Shown: positions 43,927 through 53,541, counted from the first letter of the stretch. The stretch is 64,000 nt of DNA from an uncultured Lachnospiraceae bacterium (GCA_947631955.1 CANRNJ010000014.1:1-64000); one strand, 5' to 3'. Numbers and translations are program-made. Notes: generated by a model not told the origin, from the sequence alone.

Positions 43927-45102
43927 ATGGACAAGCAGATAAAGGATTCCCAAGAGAAGGCAGATATCGGGAATCCGCCGGAGCACATAGAGGAACAGGG
44001 TCCTGCGGCAGGAAACGGACAGACGGCGCCCAAAAGATCGAAACGAAGATGGGTCAAGAGTATCCCGCTTCTGATCGTGGAGATCGTCGTACTGATCCTT
44101 GCCGTCGGGATCCTGTATGTGGTAGTTACGGCTACGAAAGATGTAGAACGCAAAGACATTGACCGGGAAAAGATCGCGGTCAACGACGAGATCGCTGAAA
44201 CGATGAAGGCGGCAGAAAGCGATGAAACGGAGCAGAAGGAAAAAGGATACTATAATGTGGCTCTGTTCGGCGTGGACGCCAGAGATGGCGAACTTGGCAA
44301 AGGTACAAGGAGCGATTCGATCATTATCGCCAGTATCAATATGGATACGCAGGAGATCAAACTGGTTTCCGTATTCCGCGATACGTTCTTAAATCTGGGA
44401 AACGATTCCTATAATAAATGCAACGTCGCGTACGCGCAGGGCGGTCCCGAACAGGCCATCAGCATGCTGAATATGAATCTTGATCTGGATATCACCGATT
44501 ATGTGACGGTGGGATTCGGCGGCCTGATCGATTCGGTGGACGCACTGGGCGGTGTTGAGATGGAAGTGACAGAGGCGGAGATCCCGCATCTGAATAACTA
44601 TCAGAAGACGATGGCGGAGGAATTAGGGGTAGACTATATACCGGTAGAGCATAGCGGCAGGCAGCTTTTGAACGGTATGCAGGCCACGGCATACTGCCGG
44701 ATCCGCTATACCAAGGGCGATGATTTCCGGCGCGCGCAGAGGCAGAGAGATGTGCTGTCGGCGATGATGGACAAGGCCAAGGACGCTTCGGTGAGTTCGT
44801 TGACCGAGATGGTTCAAGCCATTCTGCCGGAAGTGCAGACCTCGCTTGGAGTCAATGACATCCTGAATGTGCTGGGAAGCGTAGGGGGATATCATGTGGT
44901 CACCAGCGACGGGTTCCCGTTTGAGGAGAACCGGGCGGGCGCAAATGTGGGCAGCAAAGGCAGCTGCGTGATCCCGGACGACCTGGAAGAAAATGTGATA
45001 GAGCTTCACGAGATCCTGTATCCTGAGATGGAATATACCCCGTCGAAACAGGTGCTTGGCATCAGCGATGAAATCAAAGAACTGACGGATGGGTATCGAT
45101 AA
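43927..45102 (+). CDS. LytR-CpsA-Psr (LCP) family protein
   Basis: LCP proteins attach teichoic acids or capsular polymers to peptidoglycan outside the membrane. After a 40-residue charged cytoplasmic part there is a transmembrane helix (about 45-68), and then the LCP domain with VALFGVDARDGELGKGTRSD, the conserved arginine region VSVFRDTFLNL and DDFRRAQRQRDVL. The family's pyrophosphate-lipid-binding arginines are present. ATG 43927 is chosen by AGGAAG upstream; an in-frame TTG lies at 43900. The last seven codons (LTDGYR and stop) are the first unit of a tandem repeat that continues into non-coding DNA. Confidence 0.9.
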   Translation: MDKQIKDSQEKADIGNPPEHIEEQGPAAGNGQTAPKRSKRRWVKSIPLLIVEIVVLILAVGILYVVVTATKDVERKDIDREKIAVNDEIAETMKAAESDETEQKEKGYYNVALFGVDARDGELGKGTRSDSIIIASINMDTQEIKLVSVFRDTFLNLGNDSYNKCNVAYAQGGPEQAISMLNMNLDLDITDYVTVGFGGLIDSVDALGGVEMEVTEAEIPHLNNYQKTMAEELGVDYIPVEHSGRQLLNGMQATAYCRIRYTKGDDFRRAQRQRDVLSAMMDKAKDASVSSLTEMVQAILPEVQTSLGVNDILNVLGSVGGYHVVTSDGFPFEENRAGANVGSKGSCVIPDDLEENVIELHEILYPEMEYTPSKQVLGISDEIKELTDGYR

Positions 45103-45209
45103 ACTGACAGGCAGATAATAATAAACTGACAGACGGGTAATAGTAAGCTGACAGATGTGATGGATGAATTGACAGCGGGTATCGATAACTGACAGAAAGG
45201 TATCGATAA
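45081..45209. repeat. Six-unit, 22-bp tandem repeat beginning in the LCP stop region
   Basis: Units start at 45081, 45103, 45125, 45147, 45168 and 45188, with the core ACTGACGGATGGGTATCGAT. The first unit is coding and ends in the LCP stop codon, and most later units carry their own in-frame TAA or TGA. The array ends just before the promoter of the ABC exporter. Confidence 0.85.
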
Positions 45210-45215
45210 ATCTGC

Positions 45216-45244
45216 TTGAAGACGTAAAGAGAATATGGTAGGAT
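45216..45244 (+). promoter_or_regulatory. Promoter of the ABC exporter operon
   Basis: TTGAAG (45216-45221), 17 bases, TAGGAT (45239-45244). The 156-base leader contains CAGCAG...CTGCTG arms (about 45252-45279) followed by TTT, a possible attenuator. No leader peptide is evident. Confidence 0.55.
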
Positions 45245-45400
45245 AAGTTATGCAGCAGTTAGGGTAAAACTTAGCTGCTGTTTCGCAGTTCTGGAAACCT
45301 TTGCCGTGCGGCAGCGCCGATGCGGCGGTACGGCGGATCCGGACGGGTTAAGACAGGGTAAAAGGGAATCGAAACGAAACGCAGCGGAAAGGGTTCTGAC

Positions 45401-47134
45401 ATGAGTAAACTGCTGATCTATCTGAGGCATTATAAGAAAGAAACGGTTCTGGCACCTCTCTTTAAAATGCTGGAGGCGGGATTTGAACTGTTTGTGCCGC
45501 TTGTAATGGCGGCAATCATCGACCGCGGCATCGGGGCCGGCGACGCTTCGCTCGTGCTCCGCATGGGAGCCGTTATGGTCGCACTGGGCGTTATCGGGCT
45601 GACCTGCTCCATCACGGCACAGTATTATGCGGCCAAGGCCGCAGTCGGATTTTCGACGGAATTGAAGCATGCCCTGTTCGGGCATATTCAGGATCTCTCC
45701 TATACCGAGATCGATACGCTCGGAACATCCACAATGATCACCCGGATGACTTCCGATGTCAATCAGGTGCAGAACGGCGTCAATATGGTGCTGCGTCTGT
45801 TCCTTCGGTCCCCGTTCATTGTCTTCGGGGCCATGGTCATGGCATTTACCATCGATGTGCCCGCGGCGTTTATCTTTGTGGTGACGATCCCGCTGCTGTC
45901 GGTGGTCGTGTTTGGTATCATGCTGCTGACCATGCCTTTGTACAAAAAAGTACAGGCGGGTCTGGACGGTATTCTGGGGTCGACCAGAGAGAATCTGACC
46001 GGAGCCCGCGTGATCCGGGCTTTTAATAAGGAGCAGGAAGAAATCGAGTCGTTTGAGCGGAAGAATGAAACGCTGGCGCATATGCAGCTGTTCGTGGGAA
46101 AACTGTCTGCATTGACTAATCCGGTCACATATATCATCGTCAATGTGGCAACGATCCTGCTGCTTTATACGGGGGCGGTGCGCGTAGACGAAGGGACGAT
46201 CACGCAGGGGCAGGTAGTGGCTCTGGTCAACTATATGTCGCAGATATTGGTAGAACTGGTCAAACTCGCCAATCTGATCATTACGATCACCAAGGCGCTG
46301 GCCTGCGCGAACCGTATCCAGAGCGTGTTTGAGATCCGTTCGGGCATGGAGTGGCCGGACAGCGATCCGCCCCAGACGGATGTCCCGGATTTTGTCGTGG
46401 AGTTTGACCATGTCTGTCTGACTTATGCCGGAGCCGGAGCAGAATCTCTTACGGACATTGATTTCCGGGTAAAAAGAGGGGAAACGGTCGGCATTATCGG
46501 CGGTACGGGTTCGGGAAAGACTTCTTTGGTCAATATGATTCCGAGGTTCTATGACGCCACCAAAGGGCATGTCCGGATCGACGGCCATGACGTGAGGGAA
46601 TATTCCAAAGAAACGCTGCGGAATAAGATCAGGGTAGTCCCGCAGAAAGCGGTGCTTTTTCAGGGGACGATCCGGGAAAATCTGCTCTGGGGCTCTCCGG
46701 ATGCCGGGGATGAAGACTTGTGGCGCGCCGTCAGGATCGCTCAGGCCCAAGAGTTTGTAGAGCAGAAAGAAGGCCGTCTGGATTTTCACATTGCGCAGGA
46801 GGGAAGGAACCTTTCCGGCGGCCAGCGCCAGCGTCTGACGATCGCCCGCGCTCTGGCAGGCAGCCCGGAGATCCTTATTCTGGACGACAGCGCTTCGGCC
46901 TTGGACTATGCGACAGATGCGGCTCTGCGGCAGGCGATCCGCGGCATGGAGGGCGATACGACGGTGTTTATCGTATCGCAGCGCGCGTCCACGATACGAT
47001 ACGCAGACCGGATCATCGTAATGGAAGACGGGGAAACGGCGGATATCGGTACGCACGAAGAACTTCTGGAACGCTGCGGCGTCTATCAGGAGATCTATTA
47101 TTCCCAGTATCCTAAGGAGGAGGTGCCGTCATGA
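45401..47134 (+). CDS. ABC exporter subunit with degenerate catalytic site
   Basis: A half-transporter of 577 residues: six membrane helices (about 15-300) and one nucleotide-binding domain. Walker A is GGTGSGKTS (367-375) and the signature LSGGQ at 471-475. The residue after Walker B is Asp496 (LILDDSASALD) in place of the catalytic glutamate. This is the pattern of the inactive-site partner in heterodimeric exporters such as BmrC. It overlaps the next gene by four bases (ATGA). The substrate is unknown; multidrug or peptide export is usual. Confidence 0.9.
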   Translation: MSKLLIYLRHYKKETVLAPLFKMLEAGFELFVPLVMAAIIDRGIGAGDASLVLRMGAVMVALGVIGLTCSITAQYYAAKAAVGFSTELKHALFGHIQDLSYTEIDTLGTSTMITRMTSDVNQVQNGVNMVLRLFLRSPFIVFGAMVMAFTIDVPAAFIFVVTIPLLSVVVFGIMLLTMPLYKKVQAGLDGILGSTRENLTGARVIRAFNKEQEEIESFERKNETLAHMQLFVGKLSALTNPVTYIIVNVATILLLYTGAVRVDEGTITQGQVVALVNYMSQILVELVKLANLIITITKALACANRIQSVFEIRSGMEWPDSDPPQTDVPDFVVEFDHVCLTYAGAGAESLTDIDFRVKRGETVGIIGGTGSGKTSLVNMIPRFYDATKGHVRIDGHDVREYSKETLRNKIRVVPQKAVLFQGTIRENLLWGSPDAGDEDLWRAVRIAQAQEFVEQKEGRLDFHIAQEGRNLSGGQRQRLTIARALAGSPEILILDDSASALDYATDAALRQAIRGMEGDTTVFIVSQRASTIRYADRIIVMEDGETADIGTHEELLERCGVYQEIYYSQYPKEEVPS

Positions 47135-48927
47135 GAGATGTCCGCAGCAAAGGCAGACAGCAGCAGGAAAAAGAGCAGAAACGGAGCGGTCAGAAGGAAA
47201 CGATACGGAAAGTGCTGCGTTATCTGAGAAAATACTGGATATATCTGGTCTTATCCATTGTGATGGCGGCGCTGACGGTGGCGCTGACATTGTATCTCCC
47301 TATATTGACCGGACAAGTCATCGACCTGCTGGTCGACAAAGGACTGGTGGATTTTCCGGGAGTTTTCCGGATCCTGAAAAAGATGGCGGCAGCCATAGCG
47401 GTCACGGCGGCGGCACAGTGGATCATGAACGTGTGCAACAATCAAATGACTTACCGCATCGTACAGGACGTGCGGAACGAGGCGTTCCGCAAAATAGAGA
47501 TCCTGCCGCTCAAATATATCGACGGACATTCCTATGGAGAAACCGTCAGCCGTGTGATCGCGGATGTCGATCAGTTCGCGGACGGACTCCTGATGGGCTT
47601 TACCCAGTTTTTTACGGGAGTGATCACGATCCTTGGTACGCTCGGATTCATGCTGAGCGTCAACGCAGCCGTGACCGGAGTCGTGGTGCTCATTACGCCG
47701 CTTTCGTTTCTGGCAGCGGCTTTTATCGCCAAGAAAACGTATGTGATGTTCCGCGCGCAGTCGGAGATCAGAGGAGAACAGACTGCGCTGATCGAGGAGA
47801 TGATCGGCAATCAGAAGGTGGTTCAGGCCTTTTCCCATGAAGAAGAAACGATGGAGAAATTCGACGGGATCAACGAGCGGCTGCAAACGTGCTCGCTTAA
47901 GGCGATCTTCTACTCCTCGCTGACCAATCCGGTGACCCGTTTCGTCAATAATCTGGCGTATGCGGGCGTAGCGGTGGCCGGAGCGGTCTATGCGATACGG
48001 GGCGGGATCAGCGTCGGACAGCTTTCGTGTTTTCTCACCTATGCCAACCAGTATACGAAACCTTTTAACGAGATCTCAGGAGTCGTCACGGAGCTGCAGA
48101 ACGCGCTGGCATGCGCGGCGCGGATCTTTGAACTGATCGAAGAAGAGGCGCAGCTGCCGGATAAAGAGGATGTGAAGGAACTGGGCGTCGTGGACGGCAG
48201 AGTAGACTTAAAACATGTTGATTTTTCCTATGTGCCCGACAAAAAACTGATCACGGATTTCCATCTGGCGGTACGGGAAGGCCAACGGGTGGCCATCGTG
48301 GGCCCTACGGGATGCGGCAAGACCACGATCATCAATCTGCTGATGCGGTTTTATGATGTGCAGTCGGGGTCCATATGCGTGGACGGCACGGACATCCGCG
48401 ACGTGACCAGAAGAAGCCTCAGAAACAATTACGGCATGGTGCTTCAGGAAACGTGGCTGAAAGCGGGGACTATCCGCGACAATATCATTATGGGTAAGCC
48501 GGACGCTTCCGAGGAGGAGATCATAACGGCGGCGAAACTGTCCCATGCGCACAGTTTTATCAAAAGGATGCCGCAGGGGTACGATACGGTGATCGGGGAA
48601 GACGGAGGAAATCTGTCGCAGGGGCAGAAACAGCTCCTGTGCATTACAAGAGTCATGCTGTGCCTGCCGCCGATGCTGATCCTTGACGAAGCGACTTCGT
48701 CGATCGATACGAGAACGGAGATGCGCATACAGAAAGCCTTCGCCACTATGATGGAAGGAAGGACGAGTTTTATCGTAGCGCACCGTCTGTCTACGATCCG
48801 GGAGGCGGATGTGATCTTGGTGATGAAGGACGGAAACGTGGTCGAGCAGGGAAACCACGAAACGCTGCTTAAACAGAACGGTTTCTATGCCTCCCTGTAC
48901 AACAGCCAGTTCGCGCCGTCCGTATAA
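47131..48927 (+). CDS. ABC exporter subunit with intact catalytic glutamate
   Basis: The 598-residue partner subunit has a basic N-terminus, six membrane helices, Walker A GPTGCGKTT (391-399), a variant signature LSQGQ (495-499) and an intact Walker B with Glu520 (LILDEATSSID). In heterodimeric exporters such as BmrCD or TM287/288 the consensus catalytic site is formed by this Walker B and the LSGGQ of the other subunit, which matches the pair seen here. It is translationally coupled to the preceding gene. Confidence 0.92.
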   Translation: MRDVRSKGRQQQEKEQKRSGQKETIRKVLRYLRKYWIYLVLSIVMAALTVALTLYLPILTGQVIDLLVDKGLVDFPGVFRILKKMAAAIAVTAAAQWIMNVCNNQMTYRIVQDVRNEAFRKIEILPLKYIDGHSYGETVSRVIADVDQFADGLLMGFTQFFTGVITILGTLGFMLSVNAAVTGVVVLITPLSFLAAAFIAKKTYVMFRAQSEIRGEQTALIEEMIGNQKVVQAFSHEEETMEKFDGINERLQTCSLKAIFYSSLTNPVTRFVNNLAYAGVAVAGAVYAIRGGISVGQLSCFLTYANQYTKPFNEISGVVTELQNALACAARIFELIEEEAQLPDKEDVKELGVVDGRVDLKHVDFSYVPDKKLITDFHLAVREGQRVAIVGPTGCGKTTIINLLMRFYDVQSGSICVDGTDIRDVTRRSLRNNYGMVLQETWLKAGTIRDNIIMGKPDASEEEIITAAKLSHAHSFIKRMPQGYDTVIGEDGGNLSQGQKQLLCITRVMLCLPPMLILDEATSSIDTRTEMRIQKAFATMMEGRTSFIVAHRLSTIREADVILVMKDGNVVEQGNHETLLKQNGFYASLYNSQFAPSV

Positions 48928-48960
48928 CATACGGAAACTTTTTTCCATAAAAAAGCGCAT

Positions 48961-48990
48961 AAAAAAGCCGGACGACATACCGGTCCGGCT
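48961..48990 (-). terminator. Terminator of tRNA-Trp
   Basis: On the minus strand AGCCGGAC and GTCCGGCT form an 8-bp stem followed by six T's (complement of 48961-48966). It starts seven bases after the tRNA 3' end and could also serve the convergent ABC operon. Confidence 0.85.
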
Positions 48991-48996
48991 CTGGAA

Positions 48997-49067
48997 CAGG
49001 GGCAGTAGGAATCGAACCCACATCGATGGTTTTGGAGACCACTGTTCTACCTTTGAACTATGCCCCT
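48997..49067 (-). tRNA. tRNA-Trp (anticodon CCA)
   Basis: The minus strand folds into a full cloverleaf of 71 bases. The acceptor arms are AGGGGCA and TGCCCCT with discriminator G, the anticodon loop reads CTCCAAA with CCA, and the T-loop is GGTTCGATTCC. The 3' CCA is not encoded. It has its own promoter and terminator. Confidence 0.95.
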
Positions 49068-49104
49068 CTATAACGGCGGCAGCCTCTTCAAACTGCCGAA
49101 ACAA

Positions 49105-49133
49105 ATTATAGCATAGGAATACCTGCTTCGCAA
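49105..49133 (-). promoter_or_regulatory. tRNA-Trp promoter
   Basis: On the minus strand TTGCGA (49133-49128), 17 bases, TATAAT (49110-49105), 38 bases ahead of the tRNA 5' end. Confidence 0.85.
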
Positions 49134-49164
49134 GAGTTTTTTATTTCCAGGGGATTTCCTGCTT

Positions 49165-49246
49165 TGCTGCTTTCATGGGATTTCATGGAATCTGCTGCTT
49201 TCATGGGTTCTCATGGAATCTGCTGCTTTTGCTGTTGTCATGGGGT
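49165..49246. repeat. 28-bp tandem repeat upstream of the galactanase gene
   Basis: Units at 49165-49192 and 49193-49220 are nearly identical (TGCTGCTTTCATGGGATTTC core), with a diverged third from 49221 and scattered CATGGGAT words to 49280. It has no open function. It gives the following gene a spurious 81-codon upstream open frame. Confidence 0.8.
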
Positions 49247-49406
49247 CGCCAGCTTTTTGCTCTCATGGGATCACATGGATCGCCCGCGGGAGGTGGACGG
49301 GCCGCCGTGCGGTATGATATACTTATCAAGTCAGGTACAATCATCTCAGCGGGCGCCGGGGTCTGTCAGGCGGAATCCGGTGCGGAATATCAGAGAAGGA
49401 GTCGGA

Positions 49407-51599
49407 ATGTTTATGAAAAGAAAAGTTCGTATTGGTATTGTATGGGCAATGATCGGCGTTATGGCCGGATTGGCCGGATGCGGGACGGGTCAGGCAGAAC
49501 CGTCGTCTTCGCAGCAGGCCGGGGAGGCGGATGCAGGACAGGCGGCCGGTCAGGAGCAGCCGGAGGAACAGCAGGAATTAAAGACCGCGACGGCGGATGA
49601 AATGCCGAGGATCGTCTACGAGATGCCGTCGGAGGCGGCGGAAGCAGGCGTGTATGTCGAGCCCATTGAGGATCTGCCGGATGATTTTATCCGGGGCGTG
49701 GACATATCCAGTGTTCTGGCCGAGGAGGAGAGCGGCGTCGTATATTATAATGTCAACCGCGAGGAAGAGGACATCTTCGGGATATTGGCAAAGAATGGCG
49801 TCAACTATGTAAGGGTCCGCGTCTGGAACGATCCGTATGATGCGGACGGCAACAGTTACGGCGGCGGTACGAACGATGTAGAGCACGCCGCGCAGATCGG
49901 GAAAAGAGCGGCCAAGTACGGCATGAAACTGTGCGTGGATTTCCATTATTCCGATTTCTGGGCGGATCCTTCCAAACAGATGTGCCCTAAGGCATGGGAG
50001 GGCATGGAGATCGAAGAAAAAGCGGAAGCTTTGGGCTCCTTTACAAAAGACAGCCTGATTCAGATCATCGAAGCCGGTGCGGACGTGGGTATGGTGCAGA
50101 TCGGCAATGAGATCAATAACGGGATCGCGGGAGAAAAAGAGTGGTCCAGAAGACGAAAACTTTTGAGCGCGGGTTCGGCGGCGGTGCGTGAAGCAGCGGC
50201 CCAGACCGGAAACGACATTCTGGTTGCCGTACATTTTACGGATGTTTCCGATAAAGCCGGGATCATGAACATGGCGGAAAAGCTTGAATTGGAAGGCAAA
50301 GAGATCGATTACGATGTCTTTGCGGTGTCGTACTATCCGTTCTGGCACGGCACGATGGAGAATCTGACGGACGTGCTGAAAACCATTTCCTCCACATACG
50401 GTAAAAAGGTCCTTGTGGCCGAAAATTCCTATCCGTACACCACGGGTGACGGCGACGGCAGCGGCAACAGCGTCGGAGAAGGAGATCTTCTGCCGGAATA
50501 TCCGGCTACCGTTCAGGGACAGGCGAACGAGATCCGGGACGTCTGTGCGGCCGTGGCGGCTGTGGGAGAGCCCGGACTGGGATACTTTTACTGGGAGCCC
50601 GCATGGATCCCGGTAGGCGTCTGGGAAGAAGGAGCGGCGGACGCGGATCAGGTGTACGCCGAAAATCAGAAGATATGGGAAGAGCATGGTTCAGGATGGG
50701 CTTCTTCCTATGCGGGATCTTATGATCCGAATGATGCGGGAAAATATTACGGAGGCAGTTCATGGGACAATCAGGCGCTTTTTGACTACTCCGGTCATAT
50801 GCTGGACTCACTGATGGTGTTCAAGTATCTGAAATATGGCATGATTGTCGAGAAACAGGTGGAATCGATTCCCGATGTAGAGGTTGCTGTCAGCTTGGAT
50901 GCGGAAGTAGAGATGCCTGACACGGTTGACGTACTGTTTAATGACAGAAGTGTCATACCTGTTGCGGTAGAGTGGGATGCGGATGCTGTCGCGCAGATCG
51001 ATACGTCGAAGAGCGGGTCTTATGATGTGCCGGGTACGTTTTTGATCGCCATAGCGGATACGGCGGGCGCCGCGGATGAGGAGAATATGGAAGAAACAGT
51101 TTTTTCGGATGATGTGATCGCCGTCCTGACGGCTTCGCAGCCGATAGCCCATGTCAACGTGGCGCAGGTCAATCTGATCGCAAACAGCAGCTTTGAAGAG
51201 GAGGATACCTCTATGTGGGAGATCACGGGAAGCGGGACCGATTTCCAGAATAAGGCTTCCGATGCGCACAGCGGGGATCTTTCTCTGCACTTCTGGTCAA
51301 CCGGCGAGATCGCGTTCACGGCACAGCAGACGTTGACGGGACTTGAACCGGGAACCTATGAATTCGGCCTGTATCTGCAGGGCGGTGACGCGGACGGCGC
51401 CGATATATTCATCTATGCTGACAACGGTACCGAACAGCTTACACAGGAAACGGAAGTGACGGGCTGGTGCGATTGGCATGATCCGGTTATCAGCGGGATC
51501 ACGGTCGGCGACGACGGAAACCTGACCGTGGGAATCTCCGTTAAGGCGCCTGCCAAGGCGTGGGGTACTATGGACGACTTCTATCTGTACCAGAAATAA
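49407..51599 (+). CDS. Secreted GH53 endo-beta-1,4-galactanase lipoprotein with CBM61-like module
   Basis: GH53 enzymes cut beta-1,4-galactan, the side chains of pectin and arabinogalactan I. A signal peptide with lipobox LAGC anchors the protein to the outer membrane face. The catalytic domain (about 85-450) has FIRGVDISSV, FHYSDFWADP, the acid/base Glu235 in QIGNEINNG and the nucleophile Glu339 in VLVAENSYPY. Next comes a bacterial Ig-like domain (about 475-560), and then a carbohydrate-binding module beginning NLIANSSFEEEDTSMWEITG that resembles galactan-binding CBM61. ATG 49407 has AAGGAG upstream. The in-frame extension back to 49164 is repeat DNA and is rejected. Length is 730 residues. 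Confidence 0.92.
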   Translation: MFMKRKVRIGIVWAMIGVMAGLAGCGTGQAEPSSSQQAGEADAGQAAGQEQPEEQQELKTATADEMPRIVYEMPSEAAEAGVYVEPIEDLPDDFIRGVDISSVLAEEESGVVYYNVNREEEDIFGILAKNGVNYVRVRVWNDPYDADGNSYGGGTNDVEHAAQIGKRAAKYGMKLCVDFHYSDFWADPSKQMCPKAWEGMEIEEKAEALGSFTKDSLIQIIEAGADVGMVQIGNEINNGIAGEKEWSRRRKLLSAGSAAVREAAAQTGNDILVAVHFTDVSDKAGIMNMAEKLELEGKEIDYDVFAVSYYPFWHGTMENLTDVLKTISSTYGKKVLVAENSYPYTTGDGDGSGNSVGEGDLLPEYPATVQGQANEIRDVCAAVAAVGEPGLGYFYWEPAWIPVGVWEEGAADADQVYAENQKIWEEHGSGWASSYAGSYDPNDAGKYYGGSSWDNQALFDYSGHMLDSLMVFKYLKYGMIVEKQVESIPDVEVAVSLDAEVEMPDTVDVLFNDRSVIPVAVEWDADAVAQIDTSKSGSYDVPGTFLIAIADTAGAADEENMEETVFSDDVIAVLTASQPIAHVNVAQVNLIANSSFEEEDTSMWEITGSGTDFQNKASDAHSGDLSLHFWSTGEIAFTAQQTLTGLEPGTYEFGLYLQGGDADGADIFIYADNGTEQLTQETEVTGWCDWHDPVISGITVGDDGNLTVGISVKAPAKAWGTMDDFYLYQK

Positions 51600-51744
51600 G
51601 CGGCACGTCGCCGGGCACCGGCGTCCACAGGAATGGCGCGGATCACCTGCGCCGACGAAAGCGGTGCGGTACAGATCGCCGGCATTGACAGGCGGAGCGC
51701 GGACCGCCGGATGCGGGGAAGATGTCCAATGAAAGGATTCGTTT

Positions 51745-52806
51745 ATGGAAGAGAAAAAAATGACGATAGGCGATATCGCGCAGACTCTCGGTGTGTCCAA
51801 GACTACCGTGTCCAGAGCCATGTCCGGCAAGGGAAGGATCGGGGAAGAAACCAGAAAGAAGGTGCTCGACTATATAGCGGAGCACAATTACAGCCCCAAT
51901 GTCATTGCCAAGGGACTGGCGCAGAGCAAGACGTATAATATCGGTATGGTGCTGCCGGGCGACTATAACGTTGCGGAGCTGCCTTTCTTCCAGAAATGTA
52001 TGCTGGGGATCAGCCGGGAAGCGTCGGCGCGGGGATATGACGTGCTGATCTCCATGGTGACAAAAGAGGATATCTCACAGCTTGAACGGGCTGTGGCCAA
52101 CCGTAAGATCGACGGAGTGATCCTGACGAGGACGCTGACGGAGGATGCGTCCATACGCTGCCTTAAGGAAAACGACGTCCCTTTCGTGGCGATCGGCAGC
52201 ACGGCGGACGACGAAGTGGTGCAGATCGATAACGACCACTTAAGAGCATGCAGGGAACTGACCGGAAAAATCTTAGAGCAGGGCGTCAGGAAACTGGCGT
52301 TGATCGGCGGCGACGGGAATCTGATCGTTACGGCCGACCGGCTGAGAGGATTTCAGGAAGCCGTCGCGGACAGCAGAAAAAAGGAAAAAGGAGCCGGGAA
52401 GGCAGAAGCGGAAGGAGCCGGGAAGGCGTCAGAAAAGGCGCATGTAGAAACGGAAGCCCCCGTCTGGCTCAATGTGGAGGATTCCCGCGAGGTGGAGGAG
52501 ATCGTCGGACAGCTGGCGGACGGAAGCGTCGAGTGCATCGTGAGTATGGACGATTATCTGTGCGGTCTTGTTCTGAACGCTCTGCAGCGCAGGCAGATCG
52601 CGGTTCCCGAACAGATGAAGGCGGCGTCTTTTTATGACAGTACCCTGCTTGAAAGCCGTATGATACCGGTCACTTCAATTCGTTTCGATGTGGAGGAACT
52701 GGGGAAAAAAGCCTGCGGACTGCTTATGCGCATATTGGACGGAGAAGAAGTGGAGCGGCGTACTCTGCTGGGATATGAACTCTGTATGCGCCGATCGACG
52801 CAATAA
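51745..52806 (+). CDS. LacI-family transcriptional regulator
   Basis: The N-terminal LacI helix-turn-helix (MTIGDIAQTLGVSKTTVSRA) is followed by the hinge helix and a periplasmic-binding-protein-like sugar sensor (about 65-353). It lies 145 bases after the secreted galactanase and probably controls this locus by responding to a galactan-derived sugar. An insert rich in Lys, Gly and Ala (about residues 213-233) between the sensor subdomains comes from a 24-bp in-frame duplication (AAGGAGCCGGGAAGGC at 52388 and 52412), unusual for the family. Confidence 0.92.
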   Translation: MEEKKMTIGDIAQTLGVSKTTVSRAMSGKGRIGEETRKKVLDYIAEHNYSPNVIAKGLAQSKTYNIGMVLPGDYNVAELPFFQKCMLGISREASARGYDVLISMVTKEDISQLERAVANRKIDGVILTRTLTEDASIRCLKENDVPFVAIGSTADDEVVQIDNDHLRACRELTGKILEQGVRKLALIGGDGNLIVTADRLRGFQEAVADSRKKEKGAGKAEAEGAGKASEKAHVETEAPVWLNVEDSREVEEIVGQLADGSVECIVSMDDYLCGLVLNALQRRQIAVPEQMKAASFYDSTLLESRMIPVTSIRFDVEELGKKACGLLMRILDGEEVERRTLLGYELCMRRSTQ

Positions 52807-52957
52807 AGGAAAGCGCCTGCTTTTGGCTGGAGCGGGATATAAACAGAAGTGTTGAGAAAACGATCGAACTTGTTGCCAGACACTTTGGTATGGAGTAATT
52901 GCCAAGTAATTAAATAACGGATGATTTCAAAATCAACTGTTTCAACTATCCGACAGA

Positions 52958-53365
52958 TTACGGAAGCATGGATTCGATCTTTTCTATGGCGTTTCGGATG
53001 TAGTCGCTCATGGGGGCCTCTGTACAGCCTGCAATGTAGTGATTGCAGCGGTTTACCGGGATCAGGATCTTGTATGCCTTGCTGGAAGCGATGGCGGCGG
53101 CAATCGCCGGAGTGATCTCGCCCAGCAGCGCGTTGGCGAACACGATGCCGATCGGACCTACGATGATGTCGGAGTCCGCGGCATTGACGATCACGGCGTT
53201 GTCGCCGGTGGCGCCGTAATCTGCTCCGGCTTTGAGCATGGCGGAAGTGGCGATGCTGTTGGTGCCAATGGCATAGAGTTCCAGTCCGCCGTGCTTTTTC
53301 TTAAGCTGTTCAATTACGGTCTTGCCGATCCGTCCGCCCTGTCCGTCTATGATAGTGATCTTCAT
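52958..53365 (-). CDS. DUF3842 family protein
   Basis: A 135-residue protein starting MKITIIDGQGGRIGKTVIEQ, with a Rossmann-like first motif and VNAADSDIIVGPIGIVFANA. It matches DUF3842, a Clostridia family of unknown function that may bind a nucleotide. AGGAGG lies nine bases ahead of ATG 53365. It stands alone on the minus strand between the LacI gene and the next plus-strand operon. Confidence 0.88.
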   Translation of the reverse strand: MKITIIDGQGGRIGKTVIEQLKKKHGGLELYAIGTNSIATSAMLKAGADYGATGDNAVIVNAADSDIIVGPIGIVFANALLGEITPAIAAAIASSKAYKILIPVNRCNHYIAGCTEAPMSDYIRNAIEKIESMLP

Positions 53366-53541
53366 TGAGCGTATCCTCCTGTTTCCTGCCCCTGCATTTT
53401 TCGTCTTATCTTTTCTGTCCTGCGCGGCCTGCCAACTCTCGCGTTTTCAGCCTTTTAAGCGATTTTTCCCATTATACAATACTGCCGGAAATTGTGCAAT
53501 ATCTCCAATTTGCTTTTGGGGAATCTATGCATTATTTCGGA

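Noticed and set aside
49164..49406. N-terminal extension of the secreted galactanase
   Set aside because: The stretch is tandem-repeat DNA and tRNA-upstream sequence, while the lipoprotein signal and ribosome site fit ATG 49407.
52800..52892. An open reading stretch after the LacI gene ending IELVARHFGME
   Set aside because: It has no start codon or ribosome site and overlaps the LacI 3' end. It could be a gene remnant, but I cannot name a family.
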